This document shows, piece by piece, positions 19,075-26,489 of a stretch of DNA of 64,000 bases. Position 1 is the stretch's first letter. Each line of letters starts with the position of its first letter. The notes below the pieces were generated by a model. That model saw only the letters and a list, made by a program, of their open reading frames with translations. It had not been told where the DNA came from and made no database searches. This DNA is from Panacibacter ginsenosidivorans (GTDB taxonomy: Bacteria > Bacteroidota > Bacteroidia > Chitinophagales > Chitinophagaceae): assembly GCF_007971225.1 (NCBI RefSeq), contig NZ_CP042435.1, positions 3,847,501 through 3,911,500 of the forward strand. The letters run 5' to 3'. The translations under genes were made by a program, and so were the position numbers.

Positions 19075-19138
19075 CACTTCGATTATTTTAAAAGTTAATG
19101 GCTATAATGCAAATAATCTTATAGCTTGGTTTGTTCGT

Positions 19139-19184
19139 TTTTCTATCGGTTGGTGTCCTTAGGCTGACCGATAGAGAAAAGAAC
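19139..19184. repeat. Inverted repeat (TCTATCGGT...ACCGATAGA)
   Basis: TCTATCGGT and ACCGATAGA, extended by TTTT/AAAAG, enclose a ~14-base loop containing the palindrome CCTTAGG. It lies in the 394-base gap 19075-19468, which also holds the YciI remnant and an A arm. It could terminate the lipoprotein transcript, although the T tract is poor. Confidence 0.45.
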
Positions 19185-19217
19185 TAAGCGCTCAAACAAC
19201 ACATACTTATAAATCTC

Positions 19218-19367
19218 ATGAAAACAGTTGTTATAGGGGAATCATCCGGTGCAACAATGGAACAAATAATGGCAGTTTATCCAAGACATAAAATTGTTGT
19301 TGACAGGTATATTCAAAATGGTGATGTTGTAGGAATAGTCGTATGCCATCAGGGATTGGGGCGATGA
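19218..19367 (+). pseudogene. Truncated YciI-like gene remnant
   Basis: An open frame of 49 codons starts MKTVVIGESSGATMEQIMA, followed by VYPRHKIVVDRYIQNGDVVGI. This is the N-terminal half of the YciI-like family, which normally continues into a GPF...DRGNMAIFR-type second half of about 50 residues. Here the frame departs after GDVVGI and stops after nine unrelated residues. No second half is visible downstream; instead the repeat A arm begins 41 bases later. I read it as a decayed gene whose 3' half was lost, possibly at the repeat boundary. The family match is from memory of its N-terminal pattern. Confidence 0.55.
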
Positions 19368-19407
19368 ATTAATTCCTGTTTGAAATATGATGCCATACAA
19401 ACAAAAC

Positions 19408-19427
19408 GTACAAGAGTGCGACGCAAC
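19408..19427 (-). repeat. A arm (reverse form) of the dispersed repeat family
   Basis: Perfect GTACAAGAGTGCGACGCAAC followed by aaaagtttaat and gcccggctca, ending ~10 bases from the ispG stop codon. The upstream flank is atgatgccat, normally the flank of a B arm. Confidence 0.75.
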
Positions 19428-19468
19428 AAAAGTTTAATTGAAATACAAATGCCCGGCTCATAAAAAAA

Positions 19469-21505
19469 TTAAGCAGGCTCTATCCACGCTTCATTTTCTT
19501 TCAGCAAATTAATAAGTTCATCTACGGCAATAGCGCTGTCAACATTGCGCTTTACAATTTCTTTACCGCGGTATAAAGTGATCTTGCCAACGCCGCTGCC
19601 CACATAACCAAAATCTGCATCCGCCATTTCGCCGGGGCCATTTACAATGCAGCCCATAATGGCGATCTTAACACCCTTTAAATGATTGGTGCGTGAACGG
19701 ATGAGTGAAGTGGTCTCCTGCAGATCAAATAACGTGCGGCCGCAGGATGGGCAGGAGATATATTCTGTTTTGGAAATGCGCGTACGTGTGGCCTGCAAAA
19801 TACTGAATGCAGTGTTGTTGATGAATTGTTCAGCCCCCTCCCTGCCTCCCCCGGTGGGTGAGGAGTAGCGACGGCCCGTTAAAGAATTATTTTCATCAGT
19901 AAAAGTTTGATATGCATGTTGGTTCATGCCCAAACAAACACCATCACCAAGACCATCCAATAACAAAGCACCACATTCTGTGGCGTAGTGTATCAAATGT
20001 TCATCAGCAGTTTGCCAGTTGCTGTCACAAATAATTACAACAGGATTTTTTATTTCACGATTCATCAGTTCAATAAACATTCTTCGAACGGCAGGCATGG
20101 CATGTGCATTGGTACTACTTAAACACAGCACTACAGAAGGATTGTTTGCGAGCTCTGTTAAATAAGTAAAATCATTCAAAGGCGTTTCATCATTAAAGCA
20201 ATCAAGCATCACAAAATTCAGGCGATCACTTTTCCATTTGCCATGTAAAAATCCGCCACCATCAAATATGGGAAAGTATGTTGTTTTATCTGTGGCAAGG
20301 TTATAAGCAGCAGGATATACAATCACTTTAAGCGTGCCGGGCAATTCAAAATCCAGCAAATTATGGCCGGTAAAAATATAATCTGCCGCTGCATCGCTGA
20401 TGTTCCATTTGTCTGTTGCTTCATCATATTTGTAGCCTACACTTTCTAAATGTTGTGGTGTTATATTTTCTATTTTACTTAGGTCTGCAATTACAACCGG
20501 CACATGATGAGCTCCAATATTGTCTACAGCAAAAGTTTCTCTTCTTTTATATTCAAAAGCTGAGTAAGGCATTTTGTCGGTTACAGGAATGCTTATAGCT
20601 GTTGATTGTTGACTATTTACCTGGTAACGTTTTACTAAATCTTTACAAACAGGAATTTCAAATTCAGGATCTTCTGTAAGCGACACTCGAACAGTATCAC
20701 CAATACCATCTTCCAATAATGTTCCAATACCTGCTGCGCTTTTTACACGGCCATCTTCCCCGTCACCGGCTTCTGTAACGCCAAGATGCAAAGGGTAACA
20801 TTCGCCAAATTCTGCATCCATCTGTTGCACCAGTAAGCGGTAGGCTTGCACCATCACCTGCGGATTGCTGGATTTCATACTAAGCACAATATTGTGGTAA
20901 GCCTCTGCACGTGCAATACGTAAGAATTCCATGGCACTCTCTACCATGCCGTTCGCTGTATCTCCATAACGGCTCATGATCCTGTCGCTTAAAGACCCGT
21001 GATTGGTGCCAATGCGCATGGCAGTTCCATATTCTTTGCAGATAGTTACAAGTGGTGTAAAACGTTCTCTTATTCTGTCTATTTCTTCTGCATATTCTGC
21101 ATCCGTATATTCTATCTGCTCAAATTTTTTCTTGTCAACATAATTGCCTGGGTTAACCCTTACTTTCTCCACAATGCGTGCAGCAATTTCTGCGGCGTTT
21201 GGTGTAAAATGAATATCAGCAACAAGTGGTGTGTTATAACCACGTTTGCGTAATTCATTTTTTATATTCAATAAATTCTCTGCTTCTTTTTTACTGGGTG
21301 CTGTAATGCGTACCAGTTCTGCACCAGCCTCAATACAACGGATGCTTTGTTCCACCGTACCAATCGTATCCATGGTATCTGTTGTCGTCATCGTTTGTAA
21401 ACGTATAGGATGGAAATTGCCGACCAGCAGATCGCCGATCTTTACTTCCCTTGTTTTTAGCCTGCTTATCTGTGTTAGCGAATTACAATACAACTGCATA
21501 TTCAT
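19469..21505 (-). CDS. ispG: 4-hydroxy-3-methylbut-2-enyl diphosphate synthase IspG (GcpE), long form
   Basis: 678-residue [4Fe-4S] enzyme of the MEP isoprenoid pathway that converts MEcPP to HMBPP. This is the long type found in Bacteroidota, Chlamydiae and plants, with an extra domain between the TIM barrel and the iron-sulfur domain. Seen: GNFHPIRLQTMTTTDTMDT and VRITAPSKKEAENL at the start of the barrel, VRVNPGNYVD, and the cluster ligands CPSCGRTLFDLQ and IMGCIVNGPGEMADADFGYV. Residues ~547-559 (SPTGGGREGAEQ) look like an in-frame insertion of a G+C-rich dispersed repeat (19831-19865) just before the conserved SILQATRTRISKTEY; it lies in a loop before the iron-sulfur domain and leaves both cluster motifs intact. 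A TACTTTTG box lies 14 bases before the ATG. Confidence 0.97.
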   Translation of the reverse strand: MNMQLYCNSLTQISRLKTREVKIGDLLVGNFHPIRLQTMTTTDTMDTIGTVEQSIRCIEAGAELVRITAPSKKEAENLLNIKNELRKRGYNTPLVADIHFTPNAAEIAARIVEKVRVNPGNYVDKKKFEQIEYTDAEYAEEIDRIRERFTPLVTICKEYGTAMRIGTNHGSLSDRIMSRYGDTANGMVESAMEFLRIARAEAYHNIVLSMKSSNPQVMVQAYRLLVQQMDAEFGECYPLHLGVTEAGDGEDGRVKSAAGIGTLLEDGIGDTVRVSLTEDPEFEIPVCKDLVKRYQVNSQQSTAISIPVTDKMPYSAFEYKRRETFAVDNIGAHHVPVVIADLSKIENITPQHLESVGYKYDEATDKWNISDAAADYIFTGHNLLDFELPGTLKVIVYPAAYNLATDKTTYFPIFDGGGFLHGKWKSDRLNFVMLDCFNDETPLNDFTYLTELANNPSVVLCLSSTNAHAMPAVRRMFIELMNREIKNPVVIICDSNWQTADEHLIHYATECGALLLDGLGDGVCLGMNQHAYQTFTDENNSLTGRRYSSPTGGGREGAEQFINNTAFSILQATRTRISKTEYISCPSCGRTLFDLQETTSLIRSRTNHLKGVKIAIMGCIVNGPGEMADADFGYVGSGVGKITLYRGKEIVKRNVDSAIAVDELINLLKENEAWIEPA
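19831..19865. repeat. Dispersed G+C-rich repeat inserted in frame in ispG
   Basis: Read on minus, CTCCTCACCCACCGGGGGAG and following bases closely match the intergenic copy at 8452-8481 (CTCCTCACCGGGGGAGG). It is translated as part of IspG. It interrupts the alignment just before the C-terminal iron-sulfur domain. Confidence 0.6.
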
Positions 21506-21518
21506 TCTGTTTGCGCTG

Positions 21519-21526
21519 CAAAAGTA
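21519..21526 (-). promoter_or_regulatory. -7 promoter box TACTTTTG of ispG
   Basis: Exact TAnnTTTG, 13 bases before the ATG, implying a very short or no 5' leader. A terminator of the upstream gene lies immediately before it. Confidence 0.45.
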
Positions 21527-21532
21527 ACAAAC

Positions 21533-21562
21533 AAAAAGGGATGCGGTTTTACAGCATCCCTT
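21533..21562 (-). terminator. Rho-independent terminator at the end of the bat operon
   Basis: Read on minus, GGGATGC and GCATCCC (21554-21560 with 21538-21544) enclose a 9-base loop, followed by TTTTTG. It lies 25 bases past the stop of the 21586-22374 gene. Confidence 0.85.
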
Positions 21563-21585
21563 TTATATTTATGATTAGCGGAAGT

Positions 21586-22374
21586 TTAATATTCCACGGT
21601 ATATTCCAAAGATTCAGGTTTATCCAGTAATCCGGATAAACTGTTTATGAAAGTAATGGTCTTTTTATCATCAGAAAGTTTACTGTCGGCACCACCACTA
21701 TAATGCTTAACAGGCGATGGTAATACAAAAGTTGTTGTATAATTTAAGTCGCCGATCATAGGGAGCATTTGTTTGATCATCTGCATACTGTCTGAACCAA
21801 AGGCTTCAGTGAGGCTTGCTTTATCTTTTATTTTATTGCTGATCATGTTATGGCTGATGGCAAAATCAAATGCATCCCGAGTCGGGTTTAATAATTTTCC
21901 GGCACCCTCCATTCCCTGTGCACCGCCGCCTCCCATCATATCCATTCCAGAAAACATACTTGCAGCACTGCTGTCATCAGAATTTTGTGGTCTTATTTTA
22001 CTGATCATTTCAAACATATGTTGTTTGATGTAGAGCAGTTGGTCCATGTTTTTAAAAGGCAATTCAAATGCTGCTTTAATATCACCATTCATTGCAAGAT
22101 GCAACTTGCCATTTTCAAGAATTGATTTCTCTTCGGCGCTAAGTGTTGTGGCAGTATCAGTAAAACCTTTAAAATAAATAACCGTATCTTTTTTTTCAAG
22201 TGTCTGGCCGCTTTGCTGCAAGGCTCCCTGCAACATTGGAGAATTACCAATTGCCATAGTAAGCTGGTAGGTGCCACTATTGTCTTCTTTTACAGTTATT
22301 GTTTCTTCTGTGTCAAGACAGGAAGCAAGTGCAAAACCCAGGAACACAAAACATGCAATGATCAGTTTTTTCAT
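21586..22374 (-). CDS. Hypothetical lipoprotein at the end of the bat operon
   Basis: 262-residue lipoprotein; signal ends FALASC with Cys ~ residue 19. The start resembles LppM/DUF3153-like envelope proteins (CLDTEETITVKEDNSGTY: a short polar region followed by beta strands), and the middle has a Met/Gly-rich stretch (SGMDMMGGGGAQGMEG). No catalytic motif is visible. It follows batC by 21 bases on the same strand and precedes a terminator, so it is the last gene of the bat operon. Function is unknown; a structural envelope role beside the Bat complex is only inference. Confidence 0.8.
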   Translation of the reverse strand: MKKLIIACFVFLGFALASCLDTEETITVKEDNSGTYQLTMAIGNSPMLQGALQQSGQTLEKKDTVIYFKGFTDTATTLSAEEKSILENGKLHLAMNGDIKAAFELPFKNMDQLLYIKQHMFEMISKIRPQNSDDSSAASMFSGMDMMGGGGAQGMEGAGKLLNPTRDAFDFAISHNMISNKIKDKASLTEAFGSDSMQMIKQMLPMIGDLNYTTTFVLPSPVKHYSGGADSKLSDDKKTITFINSLSGLLDKPESLEYTVEY

Positions 22375-22395
22375 TTTTATATATTAAGTTTAAAA

Positions 22396-23022
22396 TTACC
22401 AGTCTTTTTCGGGTTGATCAGTAGTGCTTTTTTTCTGCAGCAATTTTTGTAATTGTTTTTCTTTATCACTCAGTTCATCAAATTTCTGCTCCATAACATC
22501 TTTATTGGGTATTTTGTTCTGCTGCTTTTTGGGGTCAGGTTTTTTCTGCTGATTTTGTTGGGGCGGCGGTTGGCTATGCTGCTGCTTCTTTAATTCTTCA
22601 ATGGCTTTCTGCAGGTTTTCCCTGGTGTCATTATCGTCAGGTGCCAACAATAAAGATTGTTTAAAAGCATCTATCGCCTCAGGCAGTTGCTGCGCTTTTA
22701 CCATTGTTAAGCCTTTATTATAAAATGCTTTTGATTTAAATGCATCGTCGCTGGCAGCTTCTGAAACCTGTGTAAAATATTGAACGGCTTCTGCGATATT
22801 ATGTTGCTTAAGCAATGCATTTCCCAAATTGAACTTGGCAGCCAGATTATTTTTATCTTCTGTCAATGCTTCTTTGTATAATTTTTCTGCGCTTTTGTAA
22901 TCACCTTTCTTATAAGCTTCATTGCCAGATTTTATTATAAGGTTTGTTTTTTGTGCAGCAACAATTTGAAAATTACATAACACCATAAACAATAAAGCAG
23001 TAAAATATTTTTTTAATAGCAA
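22396..23022 (-). CDS. batC: BatC-like TPR protein
   Basis: Periplasmic TPR protein of the Bacteroides aerotolerance (bat) cluster, about 208 residues from the start chosen here. TPR units occupy residues ~25-140 (SGNEAYKKGDYKSAEKLYKE, LGNALLKQHNIAEAVQYF, KGLTMVKAQQLPEAIDAFKQ). A Gln/Pro/Lys-rich low-complexity segment follows (QPPPQQNQQKKPDPKKQQ), then a charged C-terminus. The open frame extends to a GTG at 23133 overlapping the batB stop, but that extension is largely encoded by a repeat B arm (23048-23067) and would bury the signal peptide, LLLKKYFTALLFMVLCNFQ followed by IVAAQ. I therefore prefer the TTG at 23022. BatC is thought to bind or scaffold the VWA proteins BatA and BatB. Confidence 0.85.
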   Translation of the reverse strand: MLLKKYFTALLFMVLCNFQIVAAQKTNLIIKSGNEAYKKGDYKSAEKLYKEALTEDKNNLAAKFNLGNALLKQHNIAEAVQYFTQVSEAASDDAFKSKAFYNKGLTMVKAQQLPEAIDAFKQSLLLAPDDNDTRENLQKAIEELKKQQHSQPPPQQNQQKKPDPKKQQNKIPNKDVMEQKFDELSDKEKQLQKLLQKKSTTDQPEKDW

Positions 23023-23047
23023 GCTGCTGTAATCAAATGCATCGCCT

Positions 23048-23067
23048 GTTGTGTCACTCACTTCATC
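23048..23067 (-). repeat. B arm of the dispersed repeat family at the 5' end of batC
   Basis: GTTGTGTCACTCACTTCATC with the standard flank gcatcgcct. It lies in the batB-batC junction and is the only arm found inside an extended reading frame, where it would encode EVSDTTGDA if the GTG start were used. Confidence 0.65.
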
Positions 23068-23132
23068 GTTCGAAGCTTTGTGCAACAAACGCAGGGAATA
23101 TACTTTTTCAATATGATTTTTTTTAAATGCCA

Positions 23133-24137
23133 CTATACAAATGATTTTGTCTTTTTTCTTTCCGGAATAAAAATCTCAACGACCAGCAACAGCAAAGCTA
23201 TTGCAATTATAAATGGAGATATAGAAAGATAGGATCTTTCACCACCGCTTTCTACCAGTTTCTTTTCAATACCATTTAATGCTGAACTAACTTCTGTAAC
23301 TGTTTTTGTTACATCTTCCATATGAAAATAATTGCCACCTGTAGCGCCGGCAATTTGCTTTAGTTCTTCTTCATTCAATTTACTGATAACTGTTTTTCCA
23401 TTACGGTCTGTTTTAAGGGTGCCTGTACCAGGTTCTGTAATGGTAGAACCTTCTGCAGTACCAATGCCTACCGTATATACAATGGCGCCATTATCAGCAA
23501 GTGTTACAGCCGTTTTTTCTGCACCTGCATCATGATCTTCGCCATCTGAAATAAGCACAACTGCTTTATGTTTTTTTTCTTTTGTATCCAGTGCATTGTT
23601 ACAGAGTTGCAATGCTTCACTTATGTTAGTGCCTTGTACAGGTACTGCGTCTACAGATGCATTCGACAAAAATAATTTAGCTTCTGCAAGATCTGCTGTT
23701 AAAGGCATTTGCAGGTAAGCTTTGCCGGCAAAAAGCACAAGCCCTACACGGTTATTATCAGATTGGTCAATAAGCATACTTACCAGTTGCCTGGCACGCT
23801 CTAAGCGGGAGGGTTTAATATCATTGCTCAACATGCTTTTACTTACATCGAGTGCTACCATAATATCGATCCCTGCAGTTTGCTCTTTCCCGCTGTTTAA
23901 AGGAGTGCGTACATTGGTGGCAGCCACAATACAAAGCGCCAATGCTACCAGCACAGCTACAAATTTTACTTTATAGAGTTTTGCCGAATAACCAGCGGTA
24001 AGTTTTGAGACAAGTGTTTCATCACCAAGCGCTTTTGTTGTTTTACGTTTCCAGCGCAGGACCAATATAAAGATCACCACCAGTGGTATTAACAAAAGCA
24101 GCCCGGAAAGGAATTCGATGTTTTGGAAAGAGATCAT
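23133..24137 (-). CDS. batB: BatB: VWA-domain membrane protein
   Basis: 334-residue membrane protein of the bat cluster. A membrane segment at residues ~10-28 and another near 58-75 precede a von Willebrand A domain with an intact MIDAS motif DVSKS (residues ~97-101), then TNISEAL and SDGEDHD metal-site elements. A third membrane segment lies near the C-terminus (PFIIAIALLLLVVEIF). BatB is thought to act with BatA in the inner membrane, facing the periplasm, in oxygen-stress tolerance or envelope complex assembly. ATG at 24137 is preferred to a TTG at 24152. In most bat clusters batA directly precedes batB; here an ABC exporter gene and repeats separate them. Confidence 0.92.
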   Translation of the reverse strand: MISFQNIEFLSGLLLLIPLVVIFILVLRWKRKTTKALGDETLVSKLTAGYSAKLYKVKFVAVLVALALCIVAATNVRTPLNSGKEQTAGIDIMVALDVSKSMLSNDIKPSRLERARQLVSMLIDQSDNNRVGLVLFAGKAYLQMPLTADLAEAKLFLSNASVDAVPVQGTNISEALQLCNNALDTKEKKHKAVVLISDGEDHDAGAEKTAVTLADNGAIVYTVGIGTAEGSTITEPGTGTLKTDRNGKTVISKLNEEELKQIAGATGGNYFHMEDVTKTVTEVSSALNGIEKKLVESGGERSYLSISPFIIAIALLLLVVEIFIPERKKTKSFV

Positions 24138-24254
24138 AAGTATTGGCTGCAAGCTACAAGCATCAAGCCAAATGTAGAGCAGGAATTTAATTTTATAACA
24201 AAACGTATAAATAAAAAATCATAAGCCTATTCTATGCCCATTGTAGAAATAAAA

Positions 24255-24274
24255 GTACAAGAGTGCGACGCAAC
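24255..24274 (-). repeat. A arm (reverse form) of the dispersed repeat family
   Basis: Perfect reverse A arm followed by ggaagcctgatg and the flank gccgggtacc, which ends near the stop of the ABC exporter gene. With the A arm at 26247 it brackets that gene. Confidence 0.75.
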
Positions 24275-24336
24275 GGAAGCCTGATGTTTATTCAAAAAGC
24301 CGGGTACCAAAAATCCTTCACCTTCTATAAAATTAA

Positions 24337-26172
24337 CTACACAGTAATGCCTTTTTTATTTTCAAACTGCATGCTGTGCAATTTTGAATAGTAACCTTCT
24401 TTTTCCAATAATTCTTCGTGCGTGCCTACTTCTTTTATTTCGCCTTTATCAAGTACAATTATTTTTGATGCTTTTCTTATGGTAGATAGGCGGTGAGCAA
24501 TGACAATAGAAGTGCGGCCCGAGATCAGTTTGTCAATCGCGGTTTGAATGAGCTGTTCGCTTTCGGTATCAATGGAAGAAGTCGCTTCATCAAGAATAAG
24601 CACCGATGGATTGTACAACAAAGCCCTGATAAAAGAAATGAGCTGCCTTTGCCCCAGGCTAAGCGTGCTGCCTCTTTCCATAACGTTGTAGCTATAACCA
24701 CCAGGCAAACGCATAATGAAATCATGCACGCCGATCATTTTTGCAGCTTCTATTACCTGCTCTTTTGTTATGTCGGGGTTACGCAAGGTGATATTGTCCA
24801 TTACTGAGCCGGAAAAAAGAAATACATCCTGCAGCACCACACCAATGCTGGCACGCAGTCTGTCTATATTATACTCACTGATGTTGACGCTATCAAGATT
24901 GATAGAGCCTTTTTGAATTTCGTATAACCTGTTCAATACACTGATGATAGATGTTTTGCCACTTCCCGTATGGCCAACCAATGCAATGGTTTCGCCTTCC
25001 TTTACTTCGAAGCTGATATCTTTTAACACATAATGTTCATCAGTGTATGCGAACCAAACTTTATCAAAACTAATGGCGCCTTTTAAGACTGCAGGATTAT
25101 AGCTACCTGTATTTTTTGTAAAATCAGGATTATCCTGCACTTTAAAAATTCTTTCGGCAGCTATCATGCCCATTTGAATGGTATTGAATTTATCGGCAAT
25201 AACACGTAACGGGCGAAAGATCAGGTTCAGGTACATGGTAAACGAAACAAGTTTACCGCCAAGGTCTTCATTGATAGCCGGGTTTTTAACAGCTATGCTG
25301 GCAAGCCACCACACTACAAGACCAGTTGCTACAGCAAGCACTATTTCTACAATAGGAAAGAAAACAGAGTATGCAAAAATGGATTTGATATTTGCATTGC
25401 GGTATTTTTTATTGATGTTATTAAACTTGTTAAACTCACGGTCTTCAGCTGCAAAGGCCTGCACCACCTGCATTCCGGTGATATGCTCCTGTACAAAAGC
25501 ATTCAATGCTGCAACAGCGTTACGCACTTTAATAAAACTCCGGTTCACACTTTCTTTAAAATAATAAGTAGCTACAATAAGTATGGGAAATGGTATTAGA
25601 GAGATCAGTGTAAGCCTCCAGTCAACATAAAACATCCAGGCCAATACTGCAACAATTGACAACATATCGGCAATGATCTGTATCAGCCCATCAGAAAAAA
25701 TATCGTTGATGCTTTCAATATCATTGATGGTTCTTGTAGTAAGTGTTCCAATTGGTGTATTATCAAACTGCCTGAGATTTAAACCCAGTATTTTTCTGAA
25801 CACACTTACCCGCATATCTTTTACCACGCTTTGTCCCAGCCATGAAGTAAGAAAAGAAAATAAAAAGCGTAGTGCAGTTTCTATAAAAAGAAAGGCAACC
25901 TGGAAAACAGTCACTGCAATTATAAATTTTGTGGCATCATTAAGATCCGTGTTGAAGAAAAGCCATTTTAAAATAATTGGCGTTTCGGTTGCTTTACCTG
26001 TTGCTTTTTCAATGGTAAGCTGAATAAAATGCGGACGTACAGGTGTAATTAATGCCAGTAATATAGCCAGTACCACACTAGAAATAAAATGAAAGCGGTA
26101 TGGCTTTACGTAATGAAATATCCGGCGCAGTAAAGAAAAATCAAAAACCTTTTTTTTGGGTGTCTCACTCAT
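24337..26172 (-). CDS. ABC exporter, fused permease and ATPase (MsbA/MDR type)
   Basis: 611-residue type IV ABC half-transporter. Six membrane helices span residues ~20-320; the ATPase follows with Walker A GHTGSGKTS, signature LSLGQRQLI, Walker B VLILDEATSS and switch IAHRLST. Homodimers of this type export lipids, drugs or peptides; the substrate is not readable. ATG at 26172 is preferred to a TTG at 26184, which overlaps an exact -7 box (TAACTTTG, 26182-26189). The gene interrupts the bat operon between batA and batB, has its own promoter box, and is flanked on both sides by A arms of the dispersed repeat (24255, 26247), so it may be a later insertion. Confidence 0.94.
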   Translation of the reverse strand: MSETPKKKVFDFSLLRRIFHYVKPYRFHFISSVVLAILLALITPVRPHFIQLTIEKATGKATETPIILKWLFFNTDLNDATKFIIAVTVFQVAFLFIETALRFLFSFLTSWLGQSVVKDMRVSVFRKILGLNLRQFDNTPIGTLTTRTINDIESINDIFSDGLIQIIADMLSIVAVLAWMFYVDWRLTLISLIPFPILIVATYYFKESVNRSFIKVRNAVAALNAFVQEHITGMQVVQAFAAEDREFNKFNNINKKYRNANIKSIFAYSVFFPIVEIVLAVATGLVVWWLASIAVKNPAINEDLGGKLVSFTMYLNLIFRPLRVIADKFNTIQMGMIAAERIFKVQDNPDFTKNTGSYNPAVLKGAISFDKVWFAYTDEHYVLKDISFEVKEGETIALVGHTGSGKTSIISVLNRLYEIQKGSINLDSVNISEYNIDRLRASIGVVLQDVFLFSGSVMDNITLRNPDITKEQVIEAAKMIGVHDFIMRLPGGYSYNVMERGSTLSLGQRQLISFIRALLYNPSVLILDEATSSIDTESEQLIQTAIDKLISGRTSIVIAHRLSTIRKASKIIVLDKGEIKEVGTHEELLEKEGYYSKLHSMQFENKKGITV

Positions 26173-26181
26173 AATGGAGGC

Positions 26182-26189
26182 CAAAGTTA
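26182..26189 (-). promoter_or_regulatory. -7 promoter box TAACTTTG of the ABC exporter gene
   Basis: Exact TAnnTTTG, 9 bases before the ATG at 26172, so the transcript would be nearly leaderless. No convincing -33 box. Confidence 0.45.
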
Positions 26190-26246
26190 AAGAGATAATC
26201 CATAAAGAATTTATTAGCCGGTCTGCCGTTTATCCATTTAACTTTT

Positions 26247-26449
26247 CTTGCGTCGCACTCTTGTACTGTAACAATTCTATCGTCATTGCAAATCCCGATG
26301 AATGTTCTTGTTTGTAGCCATCGGGATGTGGCAATCTTTTAAATATTAGTAACTAACGGAAGATTGCCACAGCTTTGCCTTTCACATAGCTTTGAGTAAA
26401 GCTTCGCAATGACGATAAATGATAAGAACGTAAAAGTGTGCGACGCAAC
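26247..26449. repeat. A...A' repeat element with a cloverleaf interior (203 bases)
   Basis: A arm at 26247-26266 and reverse A arm at 26430-26449 can pair as an outer stem. Inside, 26281-26289 (CGTCATTGC) pairs with 26406-26414; 26292-26300 with 26319-26327 (ATCCCGATG/CATCGGGAT); 26328-26338 with 26360-26370 (GTGGCAATCTT/AAGATTGCCAC); and 26371-26376 with 26398-26403 (AGCTTT/AAAGCT). All these pairings are perfect by eye and abut each other, giving a four-way junction. A shorter relative of the interior lies at 36931-37013. The element fills the 317-base gap between batA and the ABC exporter gene, which has no other feature. Confidence 0.75.
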
Positions 26450-26489
26450 GTAAGCCTTATGCCTATTCAAAGCCGGGCTCAAAAAAATA

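Noticed and set aside
26281-26414. Cloverleaf as a tRNA or tmRNA
   Set aside because: It lacks the T-loop GTTCRA, anticodon arm length and acceptor/CCA features of tRNA; stems are of different sizes.
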